Source: Clostridia bacterium
GTDB taxonomy: Bacteria; Bacillota; Clostridia; Oscillospirales; Acutalibacteraceae
NCBI GenBank assembly: GCA_017452785.1
Contig: JAFTLT010000057.1
Location: 1-64,000, forward strand
Direction: 5' to 3'
Length of the DNA: 64,000 nt
In this document: one piece after another, positions 51,341 through 60,540 of the stretch
Layout: the number at the start of each line of letters is the position of its first letter
Position numbering within the stretch: position 1 is the stretch's first letter
Notes under the pieces: generated by a model
The model's database searches: none
What the model saw: only the letters and a program-made list of their open reading frames with translations
Told to the model about the DNA's origin: nothing
Made by a program: the position numbers and the translations under genes

Positions 51341-52537
51341 TCAACTGTTCTTATACGCTTCATCAATGCGTTCACATACAAGTTCAGGCGTTATTTCATC
51401 CCAATAATTAAAATATACAACTTTAATTCCATTTAATTCACTTAATTTTCTTTTCTCTTCATCACGCTTTTTTACTTTTTCATAAGCTTCTGCTCCGCCA
51501 AAAAATTCAACAGGTTCAAAGTGTTGTTTTCCCTGATATTCAACAGCAATTTTAAGTTTTGAAATAAAAACATCATATGACATTTGTCCACCGAAAGAAC
51601 TGTGCAAGAAAAAAGGGCGATATTGAGAAACAACACCATAATCTCTATAGTACTTTTTGATTATCTTTAACACATATTCTTCAGTCTTCCATTTGTACTC
51701 AGGTTTACTGTATTGTATTTTTTCTATGTAAGCAAACTTGCCTAATTTAGCTTTTTGCACACTATCTCTAACTGCATTATAAATATCAATTTCATCTCGA
51801 AAATATTGGGCAGGCAGAGAATAATAAAGCAGGTTTTCTTGTAATCTACGGAACATTCGTTGTCCTTTGTGAGAAAAAAGACTATCAACAAAATCTTCAT
51901 CAACAAATCTATTGAATTCGGATAAACCAATGCCATCCAGTCTTTTGTTTCCATATGCACTGTGAGCTAAATTATCTGCAATTTTCAAAACGAAAGGGTG
52001 CACCTTTCCTTTGATTGCATCTGCAACAAAAGAAATTTTCCCATCAGCTGCTTTGAGTTCAAAAATAACAATTGTATATGGAATTCCTTCCCAAGCATCT
52101 AATCGTTCTTTCAGCTTGATTTCGGGACAATGTTCCATAACATAGTCTGCGTGAGAAAAAATACCATTTGAAAGATATTTGGCATTGGCACCTTTAAATC
52201 TTGCATATCTAACAAATGTAGTGTATGCACCTATTTCTTCCTGTATTTCACGCATAAATGATCCGTGCTTATAATTAGGAAGTAAGGTGTTTGGTGTTAA
52301 TTCCTCAATATCAACACCACAAACTCCCTCGGAAAGATACCATTTTCTATTTTCTTCAATAGTCATAAAGTCACAATGAACATCGTATTTTATGTAAAAT
52401 ACCACTGTATCGGCGAAAACGACAACCATATCGTTATCAGTAATTAAATATTTTTGCATATCATAATTTTCATATAAACTGAAAAACTTTTTAACAACCA
52501 TTTCGGCATATTGTCGAGTTAATGAATTTAATTCCAT
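51341..52537 (-). CDS. Predicted nuclease with Vsr/PD-(D/E)xK-like C-terminus
   Basis: A 398-residue protein. The C-terminal 100 residues contain MSYDVFISKLKIAVEYQGKQ, then HFEPVEFFGG, and KKRDEEKRKLSELNGIKVVY: an Asp, then Glu-x-Gln, typical of Vsr-fold nucleases. The first 290 residues are unrecognised and mixed. ATG at 52537 follows GAGGTG; the longer frame is rejected since it would overlap the relaxase start. It is divergent from the relaxase gene. It may be a defence or competition nuclease; alternatively a DNA-processing enzyme. Confidence 0.68.
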   Translation of the reverse strand: MELNSLTRQYAEMVVKKFFSLYENYDMQKYLITDNDMVVVFADTVVFYIKYDVHCDFMTIEENRKWYLSEGVCGVDIEELTPNTLLPNYKHGSFMREIQEEIGAYTTFVRYARFKGANAKYLSNGIFSHADYVMEHCPEIKLKERLDAWEGIPYTIVIFELKAADGKISFVADAIKGKVHPFVLKIADNLAHSAYGNKRLDGIGLSEFNRFVDEDFVDSLFSHKGQRMFRRLQENLLYYSLPAQYFRDEIDIYNAVRDSVQKAKLGKFAYIEKIQYSKPEYKWKTEEYVLKIIKKYYRDYGVVSQYRPFFLHSSFGGQMSYDVFISKLKIAVEYQGKQHFEPVEFFGGAEAYEKVKKRDEEKRKLSELNGIKVVYFNYWDEITPELVCERIDEAYKNS

Positions 52538-52620
52538 TGTTTTCACCTCGCAGAACCTTTGTTTGACAATTATACCACACCTAAACCACCACCAACAACA
52601 ACTTAACAAAAGAAAGGACG

Positions 52621-54375
52621 GTGATACCCGCAATTTATCACCTTGAAGCAAAAGTCATAACCCGTGGTGTTGGTCGCTCGGCCGTAGCCGCAAGTGCATA
52701 TATGAGCTGCAGTGAAATCACTAACGAATATGACGGCGTAAAACACGATTACACCAGGAAAGGCGGTCTTGTATATGAGAAAATCTTTCTTCCGTCACAC
52801 GCTCCGCCCGAATGGTGCGACAGAAGTAAGTTATGGAACGCAGTTGAGGAAACAGAGAAAACAAGGGACAGCCGTTTGGCAAGAGAGTTCATTGTTGCTC
52901 TGCCTGTTGAAGTCAGCCGTGAAAGGCAGATTACAGAGACAGAAGAATTTGCAAAAGCTCTTGCCCGTGACGGTATGTGTGTTGATGTCTGTATTCACGA
53001 TACGGGTGAAGGTAATCCTCACGCTCACATTATGGCAACTGTCAGACCGTTAAATCCTGACGGTACTTGGCAAAGAAAAACCGAAAAAGAATATCTATGT
53101 ATCAGAGACGGTAAGGAACAAGGCTTTACCGCCTCTGAATTTTTATGTGCAAAAAACGAGGGTTGGGAAAAGCAGTACCAATATTTTATTGACGGTAAGA
53201 AAGTATATCTGCCACCTTCAAAGGCTGACGGTTATAAGAGAGTAAACAAATACCCGAAAAGCACAAAGTACGGCAGACAGAATCCCATAAGCGAGCGTTG
53301 GAACAGTGACGAACAGCTATATGAATGGCGAAAGCTATGGGCAGATATTGTAAACCGAGATTTAGAAGAAAAGAACATTGAGCCTATTGACCATCGAAGC
53401 TTTGTTGCAAGAGGAATACTTCTGCAACCGACTATTCACGAGGGTGTTTCAAGCAAGAAAATGAAGAAGAAAGGCAAAGTCACAGAGAGAATGAGAATCA
53501 ACATTCTCATCCGTAAGGACAACAGCCTGATTATCAGCCTTCGTAAAACTGTTCAGGCACTTACAGAGCTTGTTATAACTGCGGCAAAGCTGCTCTTGCC
53601 TGCACTTGCAGATGCTCTTGAGGGTATCCGTGTAAGTATGATTATCCTTGAATGTGAAAGAAAGAGCATTAACCGAATGAAGCATCAGGCTATGAATGAA
53701 GTCCGTGATGCAGATGAGTTTTATGTGTACTTTCATAAGCTGCAGGAAGATATTAAGATAGCAGAAGAAAAGCTCAAAGAAGCAAAGAAAAAATTGAAGC
53801 TCACTCCAAAGGTTATGAAGCAGAAGTATAACGAAGCTAATTATTATGTCGGTCACTATGAATTTGAACTTAAAGAACTGAACTTTAAAATGCAGAATAT
53901 TCTCTCACAAAATGAATGCGAAACCGAACAGGATATTGTTAATGCAAAATCATACTTTGAGAAAATGCGTCGGTTTGAAATTCCGAAACTTGAAGCTGAA
54001 GAAAAGAGAATGGAAGCAGAAATTCAAAAGACACTTACTCAGTACCAAGAAACCGAAAAACAGGCTGATGAAGCAGATGCAGAAGAACTGAAAAACGAAA
54101 GGATGAAAATCCGCTCCGAAAAAGAGAAAGAGGCAAGGCAAAAAGCTGAAGCAGATTACAACATCAGCGAATACGATTTCAACCGAAGCGTTGATACCGT
54201 TTCAAAGCTCATAGGTGAGCCGCCACCTCATTATCTTACCAAGGCTGAAATAGCAAGACAGGAAGAATATGCCCGATATGTAAAGCAGCAGGAAGAAAGG
54301 CAGCGGCAATTTGAAGAACGGCGTAAGAACCGTAATAATCAAAATATTAAGAATAAAAATGAAAGGAGCCGATAA
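52621..54375 (+). CDS. MobA/MobL relaxase (MobQ family)
   Basis: A 584-residue relaxase. The N-terminal 200 residues are catalytic: AIYHLEAKVITRGVGRSAVA, FIVALPVE and GNPHAHIMATVRPL, the His-rich metal motif. From about residue 340 long coiled coils extend to the end. It should nick oriT at 51.2 kb and lead the strand into a recipient via a helper's secretion system. Start is GTG at 52621 with AAAGGA upstream. Confidence 0.88.
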   Translation: MIPAIYHLEAKVITRGVGRSAVAASAYMSCSEITNEYDGVKHDYTRKGGLVYEKIFLPSHAPPEWCDRSKLWNAVEETEKTRDSRLAREFIVALPVEVSRERQITETEEFAKALARDGMCVDVCIHDTGEGNPHAHIMATVRPLNPDGTWQRKTEKEYLCIRDGKEQGFTASEFLCAKNEGWEKQYQYFIDGKKVYLPPSKADGYKRVNKYPKSTKYGRQNPISERWNSDEQLYEWRKLWADIVNRDLEEKNIEPIDHRSFVARGILLQPTIHEGVSSKKMKKKGKVTERMRINILIRKDNSLIISLRKTVQALTELVITAAKLLLPALADALEGIRVSMIILECERKSINRMKHQAMNEVRDADEFYVYFHKLQEDIKIAEEKLKEAKKKLKLTPKVMKQKYNEANYYVGHYEFELKELNFKMQNILSQNECETEQDIVNAKSYFEKMRRFEIPKLEAEEKRMEAEIQKTLTQYQETEKQADEADAEELKNERMKIRSEKEKEARQKAEADYNISEYDFNRSVDTVSKLIGEPPPHYLTKAEIARQEEYARYVKQQEERQRQFEERRKNRNNQNIKNKNERSR

Positions 54376-54376
54376 A

Positions 54377-55234
54377 ATGGCTAATAAAAAATTAAAAGCA
54401 CCGGTAAATATCCCGGTAGAAAAAATTCACCCCTTTGAGGGACATCCGTATAAGGTTCTTGACAATGAAGAGATGAACACACTCATTGAAAGCATACAGC
54501 AGAAAGGTGTTATCTCACCTATTGTTGTAAGACCTCTTGATAATACAAATGATGAATACGAGATTATCTCAGGTCATCGACGTCTGAGAGCATCAGTGAA
54601 AGCAGGGCTGGAAACAGTACCTGCTTTAATTTATGCCGTAAGCCGTGATGAAGCGGCTATTATGCTCGTTGACAGTAATCTGCACAGAGAGCACATCCTT
54701 CCTTCGGAAAAGGCGTTTGCTTACAAGCTGAAGCTTGAGGCATTAAATCATCAGGGTAAAACTTTTGGACAAGTTGGCCAAAAGTACAGCAGAGATTTAA
54801 TGGCTGAGTCCGTTGATGAAAGTTCAAGGCAAATACACCGCTATATTCGTCTTACAAATCTTATCCCCGAACTTCTTGACCTTGTTGATGAAGGGCGAAT
54901 AGCATTTACCCCTGCAGTAGAGCTTTCTTATCTGAACGAAGTAGAACAGGCAGATTTAGTTGAAGAAATCCGTGTCTGTGTTGCTACTCCAAACTTATCT
55001 CAGGCACAAAGGCTTCGTGCAATCAGCAGAGAAGAAGGTTTAACTCCTGAGCATATAGGCGAAATCTTGGCTGAGGAAAAAGCAAATCAAAAGCCAACGG
55101 TAAAATTCTCTGTTGAACGCTTACAGAAGATTGCTCCTAAAATTAAAGAAAGTGACCTTGAAAACTTTGTGCTGAAAGCCTGTGAGCACTATTACAGATA
55201 TCTTCAGCGACAGCGAAACAGGGATGCGAGATAA
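54377..55234 (+). CDS. ParB/RepB/Spo0J-family protein
   Basis: A 285-residue protein with an N-terminal ParB domain (VNIPVEKIHPFEGHPYKVLD, EIISGHRRLRASVKAG, a CTPase-type site) and a KorB-like helix-turn-helix (SSRQIHRYIRLTNLIPELLD). No ParA partner is seen. ATG at 54377 follows AAAGGAG, two bases after the relaxase stop. It could regulate transcription or assist partition together with the ParM pair. Confidence 0.85.
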   Translation: MANKKLKAPVNIPVEKIHPFEGHPYKVLDNEEMNTLIESIQQKGVISPIVVRPLDNTNDEYEIISGHRRLRASVKAGLETVPALIYAVSRDEAAIMLVDSNLHREHILPSEKAFAYKLKLEALNHQGKTFGQVGQKYSRDLMAESVDESSRQIHRYIRLTNLIPELLDLVDEGRIAFTPAVELSYLNEVEQADLVEEIRVCVATPNLSQAQRLRAISREEGLTPEHIGEILAEEKANQKPTVKFSVERLQKIAPKIKESDLENFVLKACEHYYRYLQRQRNRDAR

Positions 55235-55245
55235 GGAGGTAGCCT

Positions 55246-55446
55246 ATGGGTGATGAAGTAAAAATTAATTATAGCGAAACCAATGTTAATGATAATCTCA
55301 GCGGTGTTCTCATTTCAGAGGATGCCGCTGAATCTCTTGTCAGATGTGTTCTTCCCGATATTGTGTCATTCTTTGAAAGTGAAAACGGCAGAAAAGAGTT
55401 TAAAGAATGGGACAAGGATTGGGATAAATTAAAGGAAATCGAATAA
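55246..55446 (+). CDS. Small acidic hypothetical protein
   Basis: A 66-residue acidic protein (SEDAAESLVRCVLPDIVSFF, FKEWDKDWDKLKE). AAGGAGG precedes ATG, 11 bases after the ParB-like stop. It belongs to the mobilization operon. Unknown function; possibly an anti-restriction or regulatory peptide. Confidence 0.6.
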   Translation: MGDEVKINYSETNVNDNLSGVLISEDAAESLVRCVLPDIVSFFESENGRKEFKEWDKDWDKLKEIE

Positions 55447-55546
55447 AGAAACGGCGGGTGCGATGTAAAAGTCGCATCCGCACATTTAACAAAAACAAGT
55501 ATATGAATTACAATATTTACAGTAAATCAAAGGAGGTAAAATATAT

Positions 55547-57076
55547 ATGATAGGCGTTATCTACGCAAGATACTCTTCCGATAATCAGAAGGAAGAAAGT
55601 ATTGACGGTCAGCTTCGTGAATGTAAAGCCTATGCCGAAAAGAATGGCATCCAAATAGTTGATACCTATATCGACAGAGCATTATCTGCCAAAACCGATA
55701 ACAGACCAAGATTTCAGCAGATGATAAAAGACAGTGCTTCGAAGCATTTTGAGGTTATCCTTGTATGGAAGCTTGACCGCTTTGCCCGTAACAGATATGA
55801 CTCTGCTCATTACAAAAATATGCTTCGTAAAAACGGAGTTAAGGTTGTATCTATAACCGAAACCATATCTCAGGGTGCGGAGGGTATTCTGCTCGAAAGC
55901 TTGCTTGAAGGTATGGCTGAATACTACTCTGTTGAGCTTGCAGAAAAGGTTACAAGAGGCATGATGGAAAATGCTCTTAAGTGTAAATACAACGGTGGTA
56001 CCTTGCCGATAGGTTACAAAGTAGATAAAGAGCAGAATTATTTAATTGATGAGGTTACGGCACCTGCGGTAGTTTTAGCTTTCAAGAGCTATGCCGAGGG
56101 TATGTCAATGCAACACATTGCAAATATGCTCAATTACCAAGGTGTACGCACTCACAAGAAAACCAAGTTGGATGTTGACATTGTTGCCCGTATGTTACAC
56201 AACCGAAAATATATTGGTGAATACAAATTTAAAGATGTTATTACACCGGGAGGAATTCCCGCAATAGTAGATAAGGAGTTGTTTGAATTGGTACAGGAAA
56301 AAATGAAGCAGAATAAGAAGGCCCCTGCAAAGCACAAAGCGGAAGATGAATATCTTCTGACTACAAAGCTCTATTGCGGCAAGTGTCAGTGTCTTATGGT
56401 AGGTGAAAGCGGTACAAGCAGAACAAAGTTTGTACACCGATACTACAAGTGTGTTAGCGTAAAAAATCACAAGGACTGTGACAAGAAAACAGTTAAAAAG
56501 ACTTGGATTGAGGATATTGTTGTTGACAGTATCCGCAGGCTCATTATGAATGATGAAACCATTGAGTTTTTAACTGACCAGGCACTTGAAACCTTTAATA
56601 AAGAAAGCACTGTTCTCCCTATTCTGCAAAAACAATATGCGCAGACGCTTACGGCAATCAACAATCTTATTACAGCTATGGAAAAAGGTATTATCACACC
56701 TACTACCAAAGAGCGTATGGAAGAGCTTGAAGCGGAAAAGAGCGAGCTTTCAATCAGGATTATGAAAGAGGAAATGTCAAGGCCAAAACTTACCCGTGAG
56801 GAGATTTTATATTGGTTCTACAAGTTCCGTAAACTTAATCCAAAGAAGCTTGACCACAGAAGAACATTAATAAATAACTTTGTGAACTCAGTATTCTTAT
56901 TTGAAGACAGAATGGTAATTACCTTCAACTTCAAAGATGGTACTGAAACCATAACCTTTGCCGACCTCGAAAAGTCGGCATTGGGTTCGGATTTGAAAGT
57001 GTCAGGTGCACCAAAACTGCTTTGGGAGAGATCTCAGAGCAGTATTTTTTCTACCAAAAACCTGCCGGGCATATAA
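55547..57076 (+). CDS. Large serine recombinase (TnpX-like)
   Basis: A 509-residue large serine integrase. Residues 1-145 are the resolvase domain (YARYSSDNQKEESIDGQL with catalytic Ser, VWKLDRFARNRYDS), about 155-260 the recombinase domain, about 275-310 a zinc ribbon (YCGKCQCLM, then KCVSVKNHKDC), then a coiled coil. It excises and inserts the element as a circle. AAGGAGG precedes ATG. Size and zinc ribbon match TnpX-type enzymes. It marks the right end. Confidence 0.9.
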   Translation: MIGVIYARYSSDNQKEESIDGQLRECKAYAEKNGIQIVDTYIDRALSAKTDNRPRFQQMIKDSASKHFEVILVWKLDRFARNRYDSAHYKNMLRKNGVKVVSITETISQGAEGILLESLLEGMAEYYSVELAEKVTRGMMENALKCKYNGGTLPIGYKVDKEQNYLIDEVTAPAVVLAFKSYAEGMSMQHIANMLNYQGVRTHKKTKLDVDIVARMLHNRKYIGEYKFKDVITPGGIPAIVDKELFELVQEKMKQNKKAPAKHKAEDEYLLTTKLYCGKCQCLMVGESGTSRTKFVHRYYKCVSVKNHKDCDKKTVKKTWIEDIVVDSIRRLIMNDETIEFLTDQALETFNKESTVLPILQKQYAQTLTAINNLITAMEKGIITPTTKERMEELEAEKSELSIRIMKEEMSRPKLTREEILYWFYKFRKLNPKKLDHRRTLINNFVNSVFLFEDRMVITFNFKDGTETITFADLEKSALGSDLKVSGAPKLLWERSQSSIFSTKNLPGI

Positions 57077-57087
57077 CTCGGCAGGTT
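57059..57087 (+). terminator. Hairpin at the end of the recombinase gene
   Basis: AACCTGCCG/CGGCAGGTT stem overlapping the stop codon. The T-tail is weak. Confidence 0.55.
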
Positions 57088-57125
57088 CTGTAATATACAG
57101 TTTTTTGCGTGGATATGCTCCCCTG

Positions 57126-57545
57126 TCAGCTTTTCAGCTGCTCATTTAATTTCTTGCTGACTTTACGCACGCAGACGTATACAATTCCCCAGACGATGAA
57201 ATAAACAGTGACAAATATTACGGTGAATATTGCAATCACTTGCGCCTTAAAGGGTATCCATGAGTTAATTATATAGCATACACTATATGCCACATAAATC
57301 AGACTGAAATGACAAAGCAGTGATTTTGGCACACTCCAGTGCTCTATCTGATTAAACACGCTTGCACCTGACTGCAAAAAGGCTAAAATATATGTAGATA
57401 CCACCGCAGTGAAAATCTCAGTTCCGCTAAGTGAAAATTGCGGCAGGGTACACGATAGAATAAGCATAATTATTGACATAACTATAGGTCCGAAGCCGCC
57501 AAACATGAGACCTCTGTGTAAAAATTCTTTAAGGTATTTATTCAT
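57126..57545 (-). CDS. DUF3021 membrane protein
   Basis: A 139-residue protein with four hydrophobic segments (GPIVMSIIMLILSC, AVVSTYILAFLQSG, LIYVAYSVCYIINS, VIFVTVYFIVWGIVYV). DUF3021 proteins are encoded beside LytTR regulators, as here, and probably act as their membrane sensor or inhibitor. Its start touches the regulator's stop (one shared base), so translation is coupled. Confidence 0.85.
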   Translation of the reverse strand: MNKYLKEFLHRGLMFGGFGPIVMSIIMLILSCTLPQFSLSGTEIFTAVVSTYILAFLQSGASVFNQIEHWSVPKSLLCHFSLIYVAYSVCYIINSWIPFKAQVIAIFTVIFVTVYFIVWGIVYVCVRKVSKKLNEQLKS

Positions 57546-57976
57546 TATAAACCCAACCTTTCTTTAACTGTTTTCATTTGCCTTCTTGACACATAATCCT
57601 TGTGCGAGTTTTTAAATATAACAAGCATCGTGCCCGAAATTGATGTGTCGAATCTCTCAATCTTTCTGATATTCGCTATGCAGGACTGATTGATTTTAAC
57701 AAAGTTTTGTGATAAGGTTTCTTCAAGGTGATAAAGCCTGCATTTCAGCTGCAGCTTTTCATTTTCAGTCAATGCATAAATCTTACCTGAATCCACAATA
57801 AAGCAATAAACCTCATCCGGTGTGAGAGCTACAGTATACTTATCTGTGTAACCAATCAGCTGAAGGTCACAGTCACTGACAAGGCGCTCAATTTCGTCAA
57901 CAAGCTTCGTTCTCTGTTTGGTGTAAACAATCACCTCCTCTTCTCTTTCGTCTGTAACATAAGCTGTAAATTTCAT
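57545..57976 (-). CDS. LytTR-domain transcription regulator
   Basis: A 143-residue protein with a short N-terminal part and a LytTR DNA-binding domain (about 45-143): YCFIVDSGKIYALTENEKLQ, FVKINQSCIANIRKIERFD and KDYVSRRQMKTVKERL. ATG at 57976 follows AAGGAGTGA. Paired with DUF3021, the usual autoregulated membrane-coupled pair. It probably controls its own operon and efflux genes elsewhere. Confidence 0.86.
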   Translation of the reverse strand: MKFTAYVTDEREEEVIVYTKQRTKLVDEIERLVSDCDLQLIGYTDKYTVALTPDEVYCFIVDSGKIYALTENEKLQLKCRLYHLEETLSQNFVKINQSCIANIRKIERFDTSISGTMLVIFKNSHKDYVSRRQMKTVKERLGL

Positions 57977-58076
57977 GAAATCACTCCTTACATCTGAAAT
58001 ATATATCATACCACCTGCTTTTTCAAGTAATTTTAAGTCTTCGGCTATTCAGACAAATTATTCGGCAGGGTACATA

Positions 58077-58108
58077 AAAAAGCAGACAACTCTGTGGCTG
58101 TCTGCTTT
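58077..58108 (-). terminator. Terminator of the symporter gene
   Basis: On the minus strand AAAGCAGACA/TGTCTGCTTT followed by a T run. Confidence 0.8.
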
Positions 58109-58124
58109 AAGCTTTAATATGAAA

Positions 58125-59729
58125 TTATTCTTCAATTGTGCCCGTTTTTGCCATTTCAAATTCGTCTTCGATTTCCTTTGAGGGCTTCTTAGTCAGAAGT
58201 GAAACAACAACTATAAATGCACATGAAACGAGGAATGCAGGCATAAGCTCATAAATTGAGAAGATGCCGCCGAATGCAGGCTTGAGAGCCAGCTTCCAGA
58301 TGAAGACCATTGCAGCACCTGAAACCATACCTGCAATAGCACCGGGATAGGTTGTTCTCTTCCAGAAAAGTGAGAAGAGCATTATGGGACCGAAGGTTGC
58401 ACCGAAGCCTGACCATGCGAAGGAAACTATATCAAAGATAACGCTTTCCTCATCCCATGCAATTGCTATGCCGATTATTGAAATTATTAGAAGTGCAATT
58501 CTTGACACCCACATAACTGATTTGTCATCTGCATCTTTCTTTGTCAGCTTTTTGAAAAGGCTTGTTGCCTTAGGTGACTTTTCATAGATATTCTTTGCAA
58601 AAGCTGAGGAAGCAATGAGAAGATATGAATCAGATGAGCTGATTGTTGCGGCAAGAATACCTGCCATAACAACACCTGCAAGCAGTGCAGGAAGAAGTGC
58701 CTGTGAAAGATTGATAAAGATATTCTCTGCTCCGGCACTTGAGAGAAGACTTGCCTCTGCCGGGAAGATTGCTCTGCCGATAACACCGATGCAAACTGCA
58801 GCAAAGAGTGAAATGAAAACCCATACAGTTGCAATACGGCGTGACTTCTTAAGCTCGCTTGTCTTTCTGATTGCCATAAATCTCAGAAGCACCTGAGGAA
58901 TACCGAAGTAACCAAGACCCCATGATGCAGTTGAAAGAATGGTAAGAAGACCGTATTCGCTTGCCTCGCCGAACTGAGGAACACCGTTAATTACTGTCTG
59001 AACACCGTCAATAGTCTGGGGTGTTGCCATGCTCGTGAGTGAAAGATATCCGGGAATTGCCTGAGCATTAGCAATAACTGCATCAATACCGCCTGCGTTG
59101 ATGGTACCTGTAACAAGAACCGTAACGAGAGCCACAACCATAACGATAGCCTGCATAAAGTCAGAAACGCTCTCAGCAAGAAAACCGCCAAGGAAGGTGT
59201 AGAACACAACGAAAACTGCACCGACGATAAGCATTGAATGATAGCTGTAACCAAAAAGTGTGCTGAAAAGCTTACCGCAGGTTACAAAACAGCTCGAAGC
59301 GTAAACAGTGAAGAAAATAAGAATAAATACAGCTGAAAGAGTCATAATGATATTCTTCTTTTCGTGATATCTGTTTGAGAAAAATTCGGGAATTGTAATA
59401 GCGTTGCCTGCAACTGAAGAATATTTTCTCAGACGCTTGGCAACAACAAGCCAGTTGACATATGTACCGATAGCAAGGCCGATAGCCGTCCACGCTGCGT
59501 CAGCAATGCCGCACCAATAAGCAACACCGGGCAGACCCATAAGCAACCAGCCACTCATATCTGAAGCTTCAGCGCTCATTGCTGCAACCCAAGGTCCGAG
59601 TGTTCTGCCACCGATAAAGTAATCCTCTGAGCTTTTGTTTGAACGTTTGGCATAAAAAAGACCGATGCCTATAACAATAAGCATATAGCCTGCCATTGCA
59701 AGAAAAATTTTTAAAGTTGATGAATCCAT
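58125..59729 (-). CDS. Sodium:solute symporter, PutP-like
   Basis: A 534-residue SSS-family transporter with about 13 transmembrane helices. Signature features include SAEASDMSGWLLMGLPG near residue 55, GKLFSTLFGYSY, and SSSDSYLLIASSAFAKNIYE in the mid-part that holds Na+-site serines. Closest resemblance is to Na+/proline symporters. ATG at 59729 follows GGAGG-type sequence; the longer frame is rejected. Proline as substrate is inferred from overall similarity only. Confidence 0.87.
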   Translation of the reverse strand: MDSSTLKIFLAMAGYMLIVIGIGLFYAKRSNKSSEDYFIGGRTLGPWVAAMSAEASDMSGWLLMGLPGVAYWCGIADAAWTAIGLAIGTYVNWLVVAKRLRKYSSVAGNAITIPEFFSNRYHEKKNIIMTLSAVFILIFFTVYASSCFVTCGKLFSTLFGYSYHSMLIVGAVFVVFYTFLGGFLAESVSDFMQAIVMVVALVTVLVTGTINAGGIDAVIANAQAIPGYLSLTSMATPQTIDGVQTVINGVPQFGEASEYGLLTILSTASWGLGYFGIPQVLLRFMAIRKTSELKKSRRIATVWVFISLFAAVCIGVIGRAIFPAEASLLSSAGAENIFINLSQALLPALLAGVVMAGILAATISSSDSYLLIASSAFAKNIYEKSPKATSLFKKLTKKDADDKSVMWVSRIALLIISIIGIAIAWDEESVIFDIVSFAWSGFGATFGPIMLFSLFWKRTTYPGAIAGMVSGAAMVFIWKLALKPAFGGIFSIYELMPAFLVSCAFIVVVSLLTKKPSKEIEDEFEMAKTGTIEE

Positions 59730-59928
59730 TGATTTTCCTCCGATCAAATAAATAGGAGTTTATTCTATCACATTTTTTTAGCTTTGTAAAGTAGTAAATC
59801 GTTGAAATTAATTATTAAGTCGAAAAAAGTAATAAGATTTCTTTTCGCCAATGTTAACATCTTTCATAAAATATAGACTTTAACAGTAGGTTGTGTTAGT
59901 ATATAAAAAAGTATTGTGAGGTAAAAAA

Positions 59929-60465
59929 ATGAATTTAGCAAATAAACTGACGGTCTTCCGTCTTGTACTCGTGCCGTTTTATTTGGTGTTTATGCTTTTT
60001 GATTTCACGGCATATAACCGATATATTGCTCTTGGAATATTTATAATTGCAACCATAACAGATAAGCTTGACGGCAGCATAGCAAGAAAATATAATATGA
60101 TAACATCCTTCGGCAAATTTATGGACCCGATTGCAGATAAGCTCCTTGTTTGTTCCGCACTTGTTTGCCTGACATCACTTGACGAAATTCCTGCATGGGT
60201 GGTCATAACCATAATTGCAAGAGAATTTTTAATAAGCGGCATAAGAATTATTGCGGCTGAGGGCGGTGTTGCCATTGCAGCCTCTTGGTGGGGTAAAACA
60301 AAAACAATTGCTCAGATGGTAATGACAATTGTTATAATAGCTGATATTGATGCACTCTTTATTGTCGAGCAGATTTTGATTTATCTGTCTTTGCTGCTCA
60401 CTGTCATATCTGCCGCAGACTATCTCATTAAGAACAAAAATGTACTTACATTTAAGGATAAATAA
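59929..60465 (+). CDS. pgsA: CDP-diacylglycerol-glycerol-3-phosphate 3-phosphatidyltransferase
   Basis: A 178-residue membrane enzyme making phosphatidylglycerol phosphate from CDP-diacylglycerol. The CDP-alcohol phosphotransferase motif is TDKLDGSIARKYN with MDPIADKLLV further on. Several transmembrane helices. GTGAGG precedes ATG. It runs in the same direction as metG. Confidence 0.92.
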   Translation: MNLANKLTVFRLVLVPFYLVFMLFDFTAYNRYIALGIFIIATITDKLDGSIARKYNMITSFGKFMDPIADKLLVCSALVCLTSLDEIPAWVVITIIAREFLISGIRIIAAEGGVAIAASWWGKTKTIAQMVMTIVIIADIDALFIVEQILIYLSLLLTVISAADYLIKNKNVLTFKDK

Positions 60466-60475
60466 CTTATTGATA

Positions 60476-60513
60476 TTGACAAACAGCTCCCTTTATTGGT
60501 AAAATAAAGGGAG
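60476..60513 (+). promoter_or_regulatory. metG promoter overlapping pgsA terminator hairpin
   Basis: TTGACA (60476-60481), 18 bases, TAAAAT (60500-60505). A hairpin CTCCCTTTA/TAAAGGGAG (60488-60513) overlaps the same sequence, so ending of pgsA and start of metG transcription share DNA. Confidence 0.6.
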
Positions 60514-60540
60514 TAATTATTTTGAAAGGAAGTTATGTTT

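Larger units (their letters stand above)
34300..57090. mobile_element. Integrative mobilizable element (approximate limits)
   Basis: TnpV at one end and a large serine recombinase at the other, with a MobA/MobL relaxase, an IncQ-type oriT and partition genes between, form a mobilizable element like those of the Tn4451 group. It lacks type IV secretion genes, so it would need a helper. Exact ends are not visible; the Hachiman genes at 31.1-34.2 kb may be inside or adjacent. Base composition is visibly more AT-rich from 31 to 46 kb than in flanking host genes. Confidence 0.65.
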
